A stretch of 64,000 nucleotides of DNA from Xylophilus sp. GW821-FHT01B05 (GTDB taxonomy: Bacteria > Pseudomonadota > Gammaproteobacteria > Burkholderiales > Burkholderiaceae_C): NCBI GenBank assembly GCA_038961845.1, contig CP152408.1, forward strand, positions 2,666,001 to 2,730,000, written 5' to 3'. Below are positions 45,971 through 55,591 of this stretch, piece by piece. Below the pieces are notes generated by a model, which made no database searches, was not told where the DNA came from, and saw only the letters and a list, made by a program, of their open reading frames with translations. How positions within the stretch are numbered: the stretch's first letter is position 1; every line of letters starts with the position of its first letter. A program made the translations under genes and the position numbers.

Positions 45971-47104
45971 TTAGACGGGCACCGCCTGCACGCTGCCTTG
46001 CCACCGTTGTGCGAGAACGCGACCTCGTTTGCGCAACGGCTTTTCAATGAGTTGATAAGACATTTCGGCAGCGAAAAAGACCAATATTATCGTTCCAAAT
46101 ATCTGGTAGTCCATTATTTTCTGAGGCGCCCAACGGGTCCCCAGAAGCGAGTCCACGCTGAGAATCAAAAAAGCGACCGGAATATGGCACAAGTAGATGG
46201 CATACGAGCGCGTACCCAGATAGCCAAAAACCTTCCCCGCCAAGGAACGGAATTCAAAAGCCCTGAGTTGCAGTACTGAAATTGCAACGATCAAGCAACA
46301 ACAAATATCCAATACCCCTACCATGCACCATACGCCCCGCATGTGAACAGGTATCGCCATGACCGCAAGAAGCAGCAGGACTTGACCAGCGAATAGGGTT
46401 TTCGAATTATTAGCCAGTCTTTTCCTCAAATTCAAGTAGTGGCTTGTGAGCGTCCATAGATAGATAAAGCACCCCAGTATCAGCGCATCATATCTCACCA
46501 TGAATATTATTTTTGACTGATCGACAGGGCGAGGAAGCAAAAGCTGGAAAACTGCTGCCGCCAGCAAAACAGCGAGCACCCTTTTTTTCGACAAGAAGAT
46601 CAGCAGCATTGGGAAAATAATATAAAACTGCTCTTCTATCGACAGCGACCAATAAATTGACAGCTGCGGAGTCACGTCGAAAGTTAGATATATATTCTCC
46701 ACAGAGAAAGCGGATGCAAAAAAATGCCATACGACTTTTGAGAAGTCTCCAAATTTCCCAATCCCCTGAAAATACCAACTAAAGAAAAGAACGACGGCCG
46801 CCCAGAAAAAAGCCTGCGGAAATATTCTGAAAAATCTTTTTACAAAAAATATCTTTAGCCCATTGGCATTGGCGCTCCATCCATCGCCAATGCGCAACAA
46901 GGCATGCAGCTGCTTGGAGATGACAAAACCGGATATGACGAAAAACAGATCCACTCCGCCCCAAAATTGGGCAATATTCTGAATGGCATAAGCATACCAA
47001 TCATTTTTTTCATGAGTGAAAAAGCCCAGATGCGCCACTAACGTCATGACAATGGCCACGGCCCTCAGGTTGTCAACTTCTTTAATATGGTGATTCGAGC
47101 TCAT
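45971..47104 (-). CDS. Acyltransferase family membrane protein (OafA/YrhL-like)
   Basis: A 377-residue integral membrane acyltransferase-3 protein with about ten segments. The hallmark N-terminus NLRAVAIVMTLVAHLGFF contains the conserved RA...H, followed by FWGGVDLFFVISGFVISKQL and IYWSLSIEEQFYIIFPMLLI. These enzymes O-acylate surface sugars. The GC content is clearly lower than that of the chromosome before 42 kb, a sign of transfer. Last gene of the leftward polysaccharide operon, 10 bases after the GT4 gene. Confidence 0.9.
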   Translation of the reverse strand: MSSNHHIKEVDNLRAVAIVMTLVAHLGFFTHEKNDWYAYAIQNIAQFWGGVDLFFVISGFVISKQLHALLRIGDGWSANANGLKIFFVKRFFRIFPQAFFWAAVVLFFSWYFQGIGKFGDFSKVVWHFFASAFSVENIYLTFDVTPQLSIYWSLSIEEQFYIIFPMLLIFLSKKRVLAVLLAAAVFQLLLPRPVDQSKIIFMVRYDALILGCFIYLWTLTSHYLNLRKRLANNSKTLFAGQVLLLLAVMAIPVHMRGVWCMVGVLDICCCLIVAISVLQLRAFEFRSLAGKVFGYLGTRSYAIYLCHIPVAFLILSVDSLLGTRWAPQKIMDYQIFGTIILVFFAAEMSYQLIEKPLRKRGRVLAQRWQGSVQAVPV

Positions 47105-47114
47105 TAATTACCAA

Positions 47115-48194
47115 CTATCTCAAATGCTTTTTCATTGATTGAATGAACTGCTTTTCACTGAACAATACCGCTCGCCGCCGGCACAGTTCCGAGAGCTTGG
47201 GCCCCGCAGAAATTTCCATTTCTTCCACCGCATCGATCAGCGCCTCGATGCTGGGCGGCGGATTCAATAGCAAGCCAGTCTCTGCCGGGACGACGGTTTC
47301 CAACAACCCCCCTTCGGCCACACCGATCACGGGTTTGCCTGCAGCCATGGCCTCCACGGGCGACATGCCAAAGTCCTCGTCCACCGGCAGGTAGATCACG
47401 CAACGGGCGTTGCCCACCCAGCGCCGCAGCGCCTCATCGGCCTGCCAGCCGGTGAACCGAATGTTGGGCGCCTCTCTGGCGATCGCTTTCAATCGCTCCA
47501 GCTCCGGCCCGCCAGAGAGCACGACCAAGGAGCGTTCGGGCATCTGAAGGAAAGCCCGCACGATCACATCCACCCGCTTGTTGGGCACCAGTCGTGCGGT
47601 AGAGAGGTAGTAGCCCTCATCAGCCAAAAACCGAAAGTGCTGTGTGGACACCGGGGGGTAGACCACCTCGGCATCCAACCCTGTATACCGCTGGAGCCGT
47701 GCGCGAACGTTCTCCGAGTTCACGAAAATGCGATCCATTCGACCGATGGCCGCTTCGTACTGCTTGCGGAACCACCGCACGAAGATTGCGTAGAACGGCC
47801 GGAGCCACAACGGAAAACCCGCCAGAGTGCTGTCGTACAGGTCGTAGGCGAATCGGGGAATGGTGTGGCAATAGTAAAAGCGCCGGCCAGACCGTTGCTG
47901 GTAGACCGCCAGCGGGGCATAGAAGCCGCTGTAGAGCACAGTGTGGGCATCGTGCAACCGTCCTGCCCGAAACCGGAAGCACCACATGCTTTCCAGAATG
48001 CGCGGCAGGCGAGCAGACCAGCCCCCCCGCAACTCCTGCACTTGGGCGGTGGAGGCCGCCAGCAAGGGTTGGGCGTCCGGGTAGCACCGGCTGACCAAGG
48101 TCTGAAAGTCCGGAAAGGCCTCGGCCAGAGTGAGCGTGACACGCTCCGCGCCTCCGGCTACCTGCATGAAGTCGTAGAGAAGGTAGTTTTTCAT
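47115..48194 (-). CDS. GT4-family glycosyltransferase
   Basis: A 359-residue GT-B enzyme. MQVAGGAERVTLTLAEAFPD near the N-terminus is typical of GT4, STARLVPNKRVDVIVRAFLQ and VVLSGGPELERLKAIAR begin the donor domain, and DEDFGMSPVEAMAAGKPVIG carries the EX7E motif. Resembles mannosyltransferases of the WbaZ type, which would match the GDP-mannose supply, but the sugar is not certain. Overlaps the upstream glycosyltransferase start/stop by 4 bases. A truncated paralogue lies at 44582. Confidence 0.9.
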   Translation of the reverse strand: MKNYLLYDFMQVAGGAERVTLTLAEAFPDFQTLVSRCYPDAQPLLAASTAQVQELRGGWSARLPRILESMWCFRFRAGRLHDAHTVLYSGFYAPLAVYQQRSGRRFYYCHTIPRFAYDLYDSTLAGFPLWLRPFYAIFVRWFRKQYEAAIGRMDRIFVNSENVRARLQRYTGLDAEVVYPPVSTQHFRFLADEGYYLSTARLVPNKRVDVIVRAFLQMPERSLVVLSGGPELERLKAIAREAPNIRFTGWQADEALRRWVGNARCVIYLPVDEDFGMSPVEAMAAGKPVIGVAEGGLLETVVPAETGLLLNPPPSIEALIDAVEEMEISAGPKLSELCRRRAVLFSEKQFIQSMKKHLR

Positions 48195-49333
48195 GCCAGC
48201 AGCATCTCCAGACGGGCCAGCATGGTCTTTGCGCGCGCACTCCAGTCGTGGGCTTGCACGAAGTCTTTCGGGAAGCTCGCAGGGCGAGCCTGAGCCTGCT
48301 CCCGGGCCTGCAAGATGGCATCGGCAAATGTCCGTGCATCGTTGCCGTAGCAGGCCAAATCACCCATCCCATGGCGCATTGCGCCCAGATCAGTGCTAGC
48401 CACACCCAATCCCGCTGCGATGTACTCATAGAACTTCAAGGGACGCTCGACATAGCGCATGCGTCCATCGGCCTCGCAAAAAGGAATCAGGCCGACTTCA
48501 TGGCTTTGGAGAACCGCTGGAAGTTCCGCGCGGCTTACGCTGCCGCGCCATTGGAGGTTGAGCGGCCATCCGTGCTGCGGGGGCGTACCAGGGGTGTACA
48601 CCGCAAAGGTCCAATCGGGAAGCAAGCGCGCGGCCTGGGCGAGCAAGCCGGTGTCCAGCCAAGCCGTGAGCCCGCCAACATAGACCGCGCTGCGCGGCTG
48701 TCGCATTACCGGACTTTGCATGGCAGGCACCAAAAGACGGGCCTCCACGCCATTGGGAATGTGCACCACCTCACCCTGCGGGTGCAGCGCACGGGCATAT
48801 TCCGCCAGGGGTTCAGAGACGGCCCACACTTCATCGAAATCGGGGCCACCCATCATGGACCCGAGCGCGTTGATGAGCACCGGGTGCAGATCGCGAGCGA
48901 ACCCCTGCGGCCAATCGTTGAGGCGGCAGACCTTGGCGCGGGCCGTGATCTGGTGCAACAGCAACATGTTGGGTGCGACATCGGCAATGCATGCGTCGAA
49001 CGGCACGTCGCGCAATGGCGACGGGCACCGTCGGCCATAGGCCGCCAATTGCCAAGGCCACCGCAGAAAAAGCCGATGCGCGGGAAACATCGATTGAAGG
49101 CTCCACTCGGTGAGACCTTGCGAAATGCCCACCGCTCGCTGCGACGTCCCATGTCCCCACGCCCTCGCCAGTCTGGCGTGGCGCTGGCGGCCCACCACGT
49201 CCAGTGGCGATGACAGCGTGGGCACATAGTCCACCGACCAACCCGCCGCCGCCAACGCTTGCGCCAGATGCTGAGAACCCACCTTGGTGCCGCCGTCGAT
49301 GAACGACTGGGTGCCGAGAACAAGCGCGCGCAT
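48191..49333 (-). CDS. Glycosyltransferase (GT-B fold, GT4/GT1-like)
   Basis: A 380-residue GT-B-type protein starting at ATG 49333 (MRALVLGTQSFIDGGTKVGS). Donor-domain features: VVHIPNGVEARLL, SAVYVGGLTAWLDTGLLAQA, VGLIPFCEADGRMRYVERPL and KFYEYIAAGLGVASTDLGAM, the last being the region of the EX7E-like motif. Linkage unknown. Sits 4 bases after the next upstream gene in a packed operon. Confidence 0.85.
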   Translation of the reverse strand: MRALVLGTQSFIDGGTKVGSQHLAQALAAAGWSVDYVPTLSSPLDVVGRQRHARLARAWGHGTSQRAVGISQGLTEWSLQSMFPAHRLFLRWPWQLAAYGRRCPSPLRDVPFDACIADVAPNMLLLHQITARAKVCRLNDWPQGFARDLHPVLINALGSMMGGPDFDEVWAVSEPLAEYARALHPQGEVVHIPNGVEARLLVPAMQSPVMRQPRSAVYVGGLTAWLDTGLLAQAARLLPDWTFAVYTPGTPPQHGWPLNLQWRGSVSRAELPAVLQSHEVGLIPFCEADGRMRYVERPLKFYEYIAAGLGVASTDLGAMRHGMGDLACYGNDARTFADAILQAREQAQARPASFPKDFVQAHDWSARAKTMLARLEMLLA

Positions 49334-49337
49334 GATG

Positions 49338-50489
49338 TCAATGCACCGGCCAGGCACGGCTGGCCAGCACATCGCTCACCTCGGCACGAAGCCATTGGCG
49401 GGTGGCCGCCGCATTGAACCGCTGGCTGGCCGAGTCCGAAGCGCGCTTCATGGCATCGATGTCTTGGGGCGTGAGGCGTGAGAGATGCGCGGCCAGGTCT
49501 GCCGCTTCAAAACTGCCGCTGACCACACCACAACCCAGTTCCGTCACCAGTGCCTGCATTTCAGGAGACGGGCCGATGGCAATGGCCAGGCGCGCCTGCA
49601 TGAATTCGAAGAACTTGTTCGGCAGCGCATGCAGGTAATTGAAATTGGTGGGGGGTAGCAGGAAAAGTCCGATGTCATAGCTATTGATGTGCGCGGCAAT
49701 ATCGCGCATGGGCACTGGCGGGATGAACCGGATGCGCGAATGCCGGGCGGCACGGTGTTTCAACGCGGCGAGGTAAGCAGGGTCTTGCTCCATCAGCATC
49801 AGGTCGAGACTGAAGCGATCGTCCAGGTGGTCCATGAGGTCGATCATCACCTCGATCTTGCGCGAGGCGATGGCTGCGCCGTGGTGGATCAGCCGAATAC
49901 GGTCGGCATGCGTTGGCTGCGCCGGCAAGTTCTCTGGCTCGGGGCAATTGGGCATGACGGATACCGCAACGCCGTAGCAGCGCTCGTACTCGCGCCCGAT
50001 GCCTGTGCACACGGTGCTCATGCGTGCTACGCGTGGCAGCGCATCGCGGCAGGTGGCATCGAAGAAAGGCCCCAGCAACGTGCGCCACGCCCAAAGGTTT
50101 TCGAATTCCCGCGGCGCGTATTCGTGCGCATCCAGCCACACGGGAGCATTGTCCGCCAACCGCAGCGCCATGGGCAAAGCCATCACATCGTTGGCCAATA
50201 CCAGGTCGAAACCCACTGGCAACTGTGCTGCGGCCTTCTCCAGCGCGCGGATCTGAGGGTGCTGCCAGTAATAGGCGTCGTAGCGCCGAAAGGCCAGACG
50301 TAGCGCATTGCGCAAAACCCCTGTACGGCCCACACGCGGCTGTTCCACGGAGGTGAAATACAGCACCCCGGGTGGACATTCTCCGAACCCCAGCACATAG
50401 ACTTCATGCTCGTCCTTCAGCGCCTCGTACTGGCGCATCACACGGGGATCGGAGGCGATGGGTGAAAGCGACAACAGCAGCAGACGGGC
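49338..50489 (-). CDS. Glycosyltransferase (GT4-like)
   Basis: A 383-residue protein if started at GTG 50489 (MARLLLLSLSPIASDPRVMR), which has an AGGTTGAG ribosome site; an ATG at 50522 would overlap the upstream gene by 23 bases. Features: VWLDAHEYAPREFEN, MSTVCTGIGREYERCYG, IRLIHHGAAIASRKIEVMID and ALPNKFFEFMQARLAIAIGP. GT-B organisation; donor and acceptor unknown. Confidence 0.85.
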   Translation of the reverse strand, partial: ARLLLLSLSPIASDPRVMRQYEALKDEHEVYVLGFGECPPGVLYFTSVEQPRVGRTGVLRNALRLAFRRYDAYYWQHPQIRALEKAAAQLPVGFDLVLANDVMALPMALRLADNAPVWLDAHEYAPREFENLWAWRTLLGPFFDATCRDALPRVARMSTVCTGIGREYERCYGVAVSVMPNCPEPENLPAQPTHADRIRLIHHGAAIASRKIEVMIDLMDHLDDRFSLDLMLMEQDPAYLAALKHRAARHSRIRFIPPVPMRDIAAHINSYDIGLFLLPPTNFNYLHALPNKFFEFMQARLAIAIGPSPEMQALVTELGCGVVSGSFEAADLAAHLSRLTPQDIDAMKRASDSASQRFNAAATRQWLRAEVSDVLASRAWPVH

Positions 50490-50499
50490 CACGGCAAAC

Positions 50500-52386
50500 T
50501 CAACCTGCAAAATGCCGCGCATGCCAGCGCGTGAAGTTGATCCAGCGCCACACTTGCCAATTGAACGGCCGCTGTCCGGCAACCACCTGATCGAACGCCT
50601 TCAATACCTCGTCTTGGCGAAAGAACGGCAAACCCAGCGGGTACCGCAGCCATTCACGCACCTGCGGCGCCATCTGCAAAAGCCACGCTTGCTCGGGCGT
50701 GGCAAAGCCGATCTTGTCCCGACGATCCAGCACCTCCTGCGGCACCAAGCCACGCATCGCTCGGCGCAGCAGATGCTTGGTTTCACCTTGGGGCGACACC
50801 AAGTATTCCTCAGGCAGCGTCAGCAGAAAATCGGCCAGCCCTGTCGTGAGGAAGGGGACTCGGCTTTCCACCGAGAACCGCATGGAATTGCGATCGCCGT
50901 GGCGCAAAAGCCCCGGGAGGCCGACGCCGTGCAGCGACCGGGCCAACTCGGCCACCAAACGGCGTCCCGGGGCGGTCTGGGGAGGCAGTTCGCGTGGGAA
51001 ACGCAGCGCTACGCCTGCATCGGCCAGTACGTGTCCATCCAGCCAAGGCGGGCAGGCCTTCGCGCCGTTCATGCGGCGCAGCGTTTGGTAGGCGGCATCG
51101 TTGGTGTATTCCGCCACTGCAGCCTTGAAGCCGTCCAGCGCCGCCCTGCCAGGCCAACGCCCCCAATCCCGCATGAATGCAGCCGCACCCAGCAACTGCC
51201 TTTCGTCCAGGAGGCTGCGTACGCGCGGCCCAGGGTAGCCCACATAACCGCCGCACAGTTCATCCGCGCCTTGTCCGTCGAGCGTCACGGTCACACCGTG
51301 CTCTCGTGCCAGCTGAAACACCCGGTATTGGGCATAGATGCTGGTGCTGCCGAAGGGCTCCCCCTGCGTCGCGATCATGTCGTCCAGATCGGCTGCAAGC
51401 TCCTGCGGCGTGATGCTCAACTTATGCGACACCGCGCCAACATGCGCAGTCATGCGGTCGACCCATTGCTCTTCCGAAACCGAATCCCCGGTCGCAATGA
51501 AGCTGAACGTATGGATGGGCGCTTCGGGCTCGAGATGCCGCATGCAACCCACTATGGCGGAAGAATCCAGGCCACCCGATAACGCGGCCCCCAGGGGCAC
51601 ATCGCTGCGCAGATGAAGCCGCACGCTGTCCAACAGATGGCCGCGAAGCGCCTGCGCCGCGTCGTCGATCGTCAGCCGTTGAACGGGGGCAATTTTTGGT
51701 GCCCACCAGCGCTGCAGGTCCAGACGCTGGGACCCCAGGTCGTACGTGAAACGGTGTCCGGGTGGCAGCGCACGTACTTCGGCAAAGAAGGTGCGCTCGC
51801 CAGTGTCGTAAGAACCATGCGCCAGATAGTCATAGGCGATCTGCCAGTCAAGTGCCGGGGCGAACGACCGCAATGCCTGGACAGCAGGGATCTCGGAGGC
51901 GAAGCAGAAATTCCGATCATCCTGGTGGTAGTAGAGCGGCTTGATGCCGAAGGCGTCGCGGGCGCCATGCAGCAAGTTCGTTTCGCGGTCGAAAATGACG
52001 AAGGCAAACATGCCGACAAACCGGGCAAGTGCTGGCTCACCCCATTGGGCCCAAGCCTGCAGCAGCACTTCCGTGTCGGACGCCGAGTGGACATGCCGGC
52101 CAAGAGATTGAAGTTCCGAACGGAGCTCGCGATAGTTGTAAATCTCTCCGTTGAAGACCAGCAAAAATCGCCCGTCCCGGCTGGCCATGGGCTGGTGGGC
52201 TGCATCGGTCAGGTCGATGACGCTGAGACGGGTGTGCCCGAGGTGCATGTGGCCATCGGGTAACAACACGCTCGACAAACCATGATCGTCGGGCCCCCGG
52301 CGCCCCAACTTCGAAAGGCCCAGCTTGAGCCTGGCCTCAGCACTGTCGAGACGGCCAGCGCCATACCAACCAAGAATGCCGCACAT
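50500..52386 (-). CDS. Asparagine synthase-type glutamine amidotransferase (first copy)
   Basis: A 628-residue AsnB-family enzyme. The class II glutaminase domain begins MCGILGWYG with the N-terminal nucleophile Cys2, RRGPDDHG, LVFNGEIYNYREL and SDTEVLLQAW; the synthetase domain has the PP-loop ALSGGLDSSAIVG. In polysaccharide loci such proteins (WbpS of Pseudomonas aeruginosa O6, WbtH of Francisella) amidate the carboxyl of uronic acids rather than make asparagine. Its place between glycosyltransferases favours that role here. A second, divergent copy is at 57105. Confidence 0.9.
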   Translation of the reverse strand: MCGILGWYGAGRLDSAEARLKLGLSKLGRRGPDDHGLSSVLLPDGHMHLGHTRLSVIDLTDAAHQPMASRDGRFLLVFNGEIYNYRELRSELQSLGRHVHSASDTEVLLQAWAQWGEPALARFVGMFAFVIFDRETNLLHGARDAFGIKPLYYHQDDRNFCFASEIPAVQALRSFAPALDWQIAYDYLAHGSYDTGERTFFAEVRALPPGHRFTYDLGSQRLDLQRWWAPKIAPVQRLTIDDAAQALRGHLLDSVRLHLRSDVPLGAALSGGLDSSAIVGCMRHLEPEAPIHTFSFIATGDSVSEEQWVDRMTAHVGAVSHKLSITPQELAADLDDMIATQGEPFGSTSIYAQYRVFQLAREHGVTVTLDGQGADELCGGYVGYPGPRVRSLLDERQLLGAAAFMRDWGRWPGRAALDGFKAAVAEYTNDAAYQTLRRMNGAKACPPWLDGHVLADAGVALRFPRELPPQTAPGRRLVAELARSLHGVGLPGLLRHGDRNSMRFSVESRVPFLTTGLADFLLTLPEEYLVSPQGETKHLLRRAMRGLVPQEVLDRRDKIGFATPEQAWLLQMAPQVREWLRYPLGLPFFRQDEVLKAFDQVVAGQRPFNWQVWRWINFTRWHARHFAG

Positions 52387-52388
52387 GC

Positions 52389-53465
52389 TTATTTCGCCTT
52401 CAAAGCTTCTTCGTACTTGGCCACAGTCAGTGAAGCGACATGAACGGGGTCATGCCACCTCCGGGCATATTCAAAGCAGGCTTCAGCGTGTGCGGCGAGC
52501 TTTGCCGGTGACTCCAATAACCCTTCAAGAACCTCTTCAATGGTGGTCGGATCTGCCTGAATGACGGCTTGCAAAAGTTCTTCGCGCATCGGCCCAGGCA
52601 CCGCATGTGCATCCTGTGCATCTATCCGCACGACGACGGGCTTTCCCCGCATCATCGTCTCGACTGCAAATGCCCCATACCAGCCGATCAACAGCTGGTC
52701 CACGACGACATCCGCGGCACTGTAGATTTCAAGCGCCTCGGCATGCGACTTCCCCTCGACCAGAACAAGTTCGATGGCGTCGGGATATCGCTTGTTAATT
52801 TTCTCCACCGCGTTCAGAAGAAACGCAGTGCCCTTGATTTCGCGGTTGGTAGGGGCATGCGCGATACGCAGGCGACGCCTGGCCTCGCCCCGCTGCGGCC
52901 TCGCCTTCTCCACGATGGGCACGGCATATGGAAGGAATCCAGAACGCTGGCTCGGCAAAAAGGGGAGCAAGTCGGGATTCAACGCCCAAAGGTGCTGAGC
53001 ATGGCGTTCCATCTTGATGATTCCAGCCTCGCGGCTCCTGTCGAGGGCTGGTCCGCAATCCCGGACGACGCAATGCTCACAGGCGTTAAAGCCACCCTTG
53101 GCCAGAGTGGGCAATTTCTGACGGGCATCGCACCCGTTATAGGTCGCAAACAAGGCCGCTGTTTCAGGGTAAAAAGGCAGTTCAAGGTGCTGAAGATTGA
53201 TCCCACGCATCGTGAACAATGACGAGCCCCAGTTGAAGTGAAATACGTCATAGCGCGCCCTCACAGACAGGAACGCCTTGAGCAGCAGGTACCACCTTCC
53301 CAATGCCGTATTGGAACCGCTGAGGTCGACGATCGAGTCGGCAGGGTAGTCCAGATAGGACGTTTGAGTCACCAAAGTATCGCTATGGACGCCCAATGCC
53401 CGTTCCCCCCTGGAAAGAGCCCAGGCATTGTTGCCGATAGAGGTGGGAAGGTGAAGAACCCTCAT
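52389..53465 (-). CDS. Glycosyltransferase with cysteine cluster (GT-B-like)
   Basis: A 358-residue protein with a GT-B-like C-terminal half: LRIAHAPTNREIKGTAFLLN, IELVLVEGKSHAEALEIYSA and ADVVVDQLLIGWYGAFAVET followed by MMRGKPVVV. This arrangement is shared with the genes at 54322 and 55592. A cysteine cluster (NACEHCVVRDCG) sits mid-protein. Not assignable to a sugar. Two bases separate it from asnB copy 1; ATGA overlap with the upstream dehydratase. Confidence 0.8.
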   Translation of the reverse strand: MRVLHLPTSIGNNAWALSRGERALGVHSDTLVTQTSYLDYPADSIVDLSGSNTALGRWYLLLKAFLSVRARYDVFHFNWGSSLFTMRGINLQHLELPFYPETAALFATYNGCDARQKLPTLAKGGFNACEHCVVRDCGPALDRSREAGIIKMERHAQHLWALNPDLLPFLPSQRSGFLPYAVPIVEKARPQRGEARRRLRIAHAPTNREIKGTAFLLNAVEKINKRYPDAIELVLVEGKSHAEALEIYSAADVVVDQLLIGWYGAFAVETMMRGKPVVVRIDAQDAHAVPGPMREELLQAVIQADPTTIEEVLEGLLESPAKLAAHAEACFEYARRWHDPVHVASLTVAKYEEALKAK

Positions 53466-54325
53466 TGCGAGGCTTCTAGCACCTTTTGAATGCCCTCTTT
53501 GAATGGGGTCAGCGGAGAGATGTAGTGAGAGCGGAACAGGGACGTGTCCCCGATCAGATCTCCGGCCCGCTCACGGTCGTTCACGGCCACCTGCGGCGAG
53601 GCACCAGTCACTTCGCCGATCATTTCAACCATCTGCCGGATCGAAAACACTTCGTCGCCTGCAAAATTCATGATCGGCACGCCGCGAATCCCAGCCACCA
53701 TTTCGATGGCCCGCACGGTGTCATCGATATAGATGGGATTCGTTCTCAACCCCCCAGGCTGGGCCTCCGCTGCGGAGGGCTGGCGATCGACGGTCACGGT
53801 TTCACCCCGCGTCACGCGCGCTATGAGATTGGGGATGAGCTTGTCTGTTTGGCCAGGCCCGTACACGCCGAAAATCCTGAGGCACGTCAGGTCCATTGCA
53901 CCGGCGGCCAGGCGCAAACCTTCCTCGCCCATTATTTTCGATAGCGAATACCAGTTCCCACGCTCCAGCGCGGAATGCTCCTTGAATGCATCAAAAGATG
54001 CTTGATAGACATTTCCTGTCGATGCGTAAATAAATTTGGAAACGTTCGATGCCTGTGCAGCGATTGCGACATGAACCGCACTGACGCAATTGACCGTCAG
54101 AAGATGGGGGGCCCGCTGAGGCAGCTGCCTATAGAACGGCGACTGAGCGAGATACACCACGACGTCAACCTGCGCCAAGTCCAACTCGGGCAAAAGTCCT
54201 GTGACTGGGTCGATCCCCCCTGCGACCGAGGAACTGACTTTATCGACAGAGTGCCCCTGCTTGGCCAAATGCTCACAAAGAAAACGGCCTATATAACCAC
54301 CAGACCCGAAGACACAATATCTCAT
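53462..54325 (-). CDS. NAD-dependent epimerase/dehydratase family protein
   Basis: A 287-residue extended SDR: MRYCVFGSGGYIGRFLCEHL with the GxxGxxG nucleotide loop, YASTGNVYQ with the catalytic Ser/Thr region, NWYSLSKIMGEEG with the YxxxK pair, and LRIFGVYGPGQTDKLIPNL. Nucleotide-sugar epimerase, dehydratase or reductase activity is expected; the substrate is unknown. Overlaps both neighbours by 4 bases, so tightly coupled with glycosyltransferase genes. Confidence 0.87.
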   Translation of the reverse strand: MRYCVFGSGGYIGRFLCEHLAKQGHSVDKVSSSVAGGIDPVTGLLPELDLAQVDVVVYLAQSPFYRQLPQRAPHLLTVNCVSAVHVAIAAQASNVSKFIYASTGNVYQASFDAFKEHSALERGNWYSLSKIMGEEGLRLAAGAMDLTCLRIFGVYGPGQTDKLIPNLIARVTRGETVTVDRQPSAAEAQPGGLRTNPIYIDDTVRAIEMVAGIRGVPIMNFAGDEVFSIRQMVEMIGEVTGASPQVAVNDRERAGDLIGDTSLFRSHYISPLTPFKEGIQKVLEASQ

Positions 54326-55506
54326 TTAGACACTCCAAGCTCCGTATATGCCTTTTCCAAGCGTTTGGCAAAAGCATCCATCGAATAATGCCTTTCAACA
54401 AAATTGCGGCCCTGCCGGCCGCGATCGAGACGTTCCGATCGACTGGCATTCACCCATGATCGGAGCACTTCTTTGAGGTTCTCTGGGTTGGCGTTGATAA
54501 TGGGAGAGTTTTCTGCATCAATGAGGTAGCGCTCCGGATCACGAATGAAACACACGACAGGCTTACTCATCGCCATTGCCTCAAGAGCAAAAAATCCATG
54601 AAAACCTACCATGACTTGATCCACAATAATATCCGCCGTTTGATAGATCTTGAGGGCCTGCTGATTTGGAACCCTCTCAACCAGCACGAGCTCCACAGCC
54701 AGTCCTTCAGCAAATAATTCTGAGACAGCTGCCTCTATAAATCTCGTCCCCTTGAACATCCGATGATTGGGAGCATGGACAATCCGTACCGCTGGTGGGT
54801 TCAGCTCAGAAGCAGACTGGATGTCTTTATATTTTTCATCGCTGACATCCAGCGGCCAAAAATATAGCGTATTTACACTTCCAGGGGTGTACTCAATCAT
54901 GTCCCCCATCGAGAAAATTGCCACACATTTATCTCGCGCATAATCATATCGAGGTTGAAACAAGTTCTCATCACAGATGCACGCTGAATTTTGAGCGGTG
55001 CAGTCCGTGCAGCAATTCGGTTCTCCCAGCGACCGAGTGATGCGCTGGGTCCGGCAATCTCCACCATAGGTCCATGCAAAAACATCTACTGCCAACAACT
55101 TATATGCGAAAAGTTCCAGTTTATTGAAGGATCGCATCTTCGCGTTCGGCAAAATGCCACCATCCAAATAAATATGAACACGATCAGCGACTAAACAAAT
55201 AAGCCAAAAAGCAATATACCTATATTGCGTGTTGAAAATGCGTCCAAGAGGAAAGCTTTGAAGATCGAAATCGAACTTTCTGGTAATGAAATAGGTATGG
55301 GCAACTATCGAATAAGACTTGGCGCCTGTCAATCTCTCTGAGTTAGAGTTGATCGCCATATTTAGAATGGGCGCGCCAGTCCAAATACTGATGGGCGCTC
55401 GCCCTAGAGCCCACTTCAATGGCATCCTCAGCGCCGCAACCAAGGGCAGCACAAGAATAGAAACCGAATTGAGGAGGGAAATCATTCCTCCACGGAAAAT
55501 ATACAT
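54322..55506 (-). CDS. Glycosyltransferase-like protein with cysteine-rich insert
   Basis: A 394-residue protein of low GC content. The C-terminal half (VRIVHAPNHRMFKGTRFIEA, VELVLVERVPNQQALKIYQT, ADIIVDQVMVGFHGFFALEA, MAMSKPVVCFIRDPERYL) parallels the 52389 gene over its length. Mid-protein it has a dense cysteine group (CRTQRITRSLGEPNCCTDCT then AQNSACICDE), which suggests a bound metal. Its N-terminus is hydrophobic (MISLLNSVSILVLPLVAALR). Linkage unknown. An 85-base gap precedes it, the largest inside the operon. Confidence 0.78.
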   Translation of the reverse strand: MYIFRGGMISLLNSVSILVLPLVAALRMPLKWALGRAPISIWTGAPILNMAINSNSERLTGAKSYSIVAHTYFITRKFDFDLQSFPLGRIFNTQYRYIAFWLICLVADRVHIYLDGGILPNAKMRSFNKLELFAYKLLAVDVFAWTYGGDCRTQRITRSLGEPNCCTDCTAQNSACICDENLFQPRYDYARDKCVAIFSMGDMIEYTPGSVNTLYFWPLDVSDEKYKDIQSASELNPPAVRIVHAPNHRMFKGTRFIEAAVSELFAEGLAVELVLVERVPNQQALKIYQTADIIVDQVMVGFHGFFALEAMAMSKPVVCFIRDPERYLIDAENSPIINANPENLKEVLRSWVNASRSERLDRGRQGRNFVERHYSMDAFAKRLEKAYTELGVSK

Positions 55507-55591
55507 CGGTTAACCTAAAGCTCCTGAATCGAAATGCAAATAATGGCAATATGACCGCCTCTCCAGGCAATAAATAATTCTTGTTTGGAGG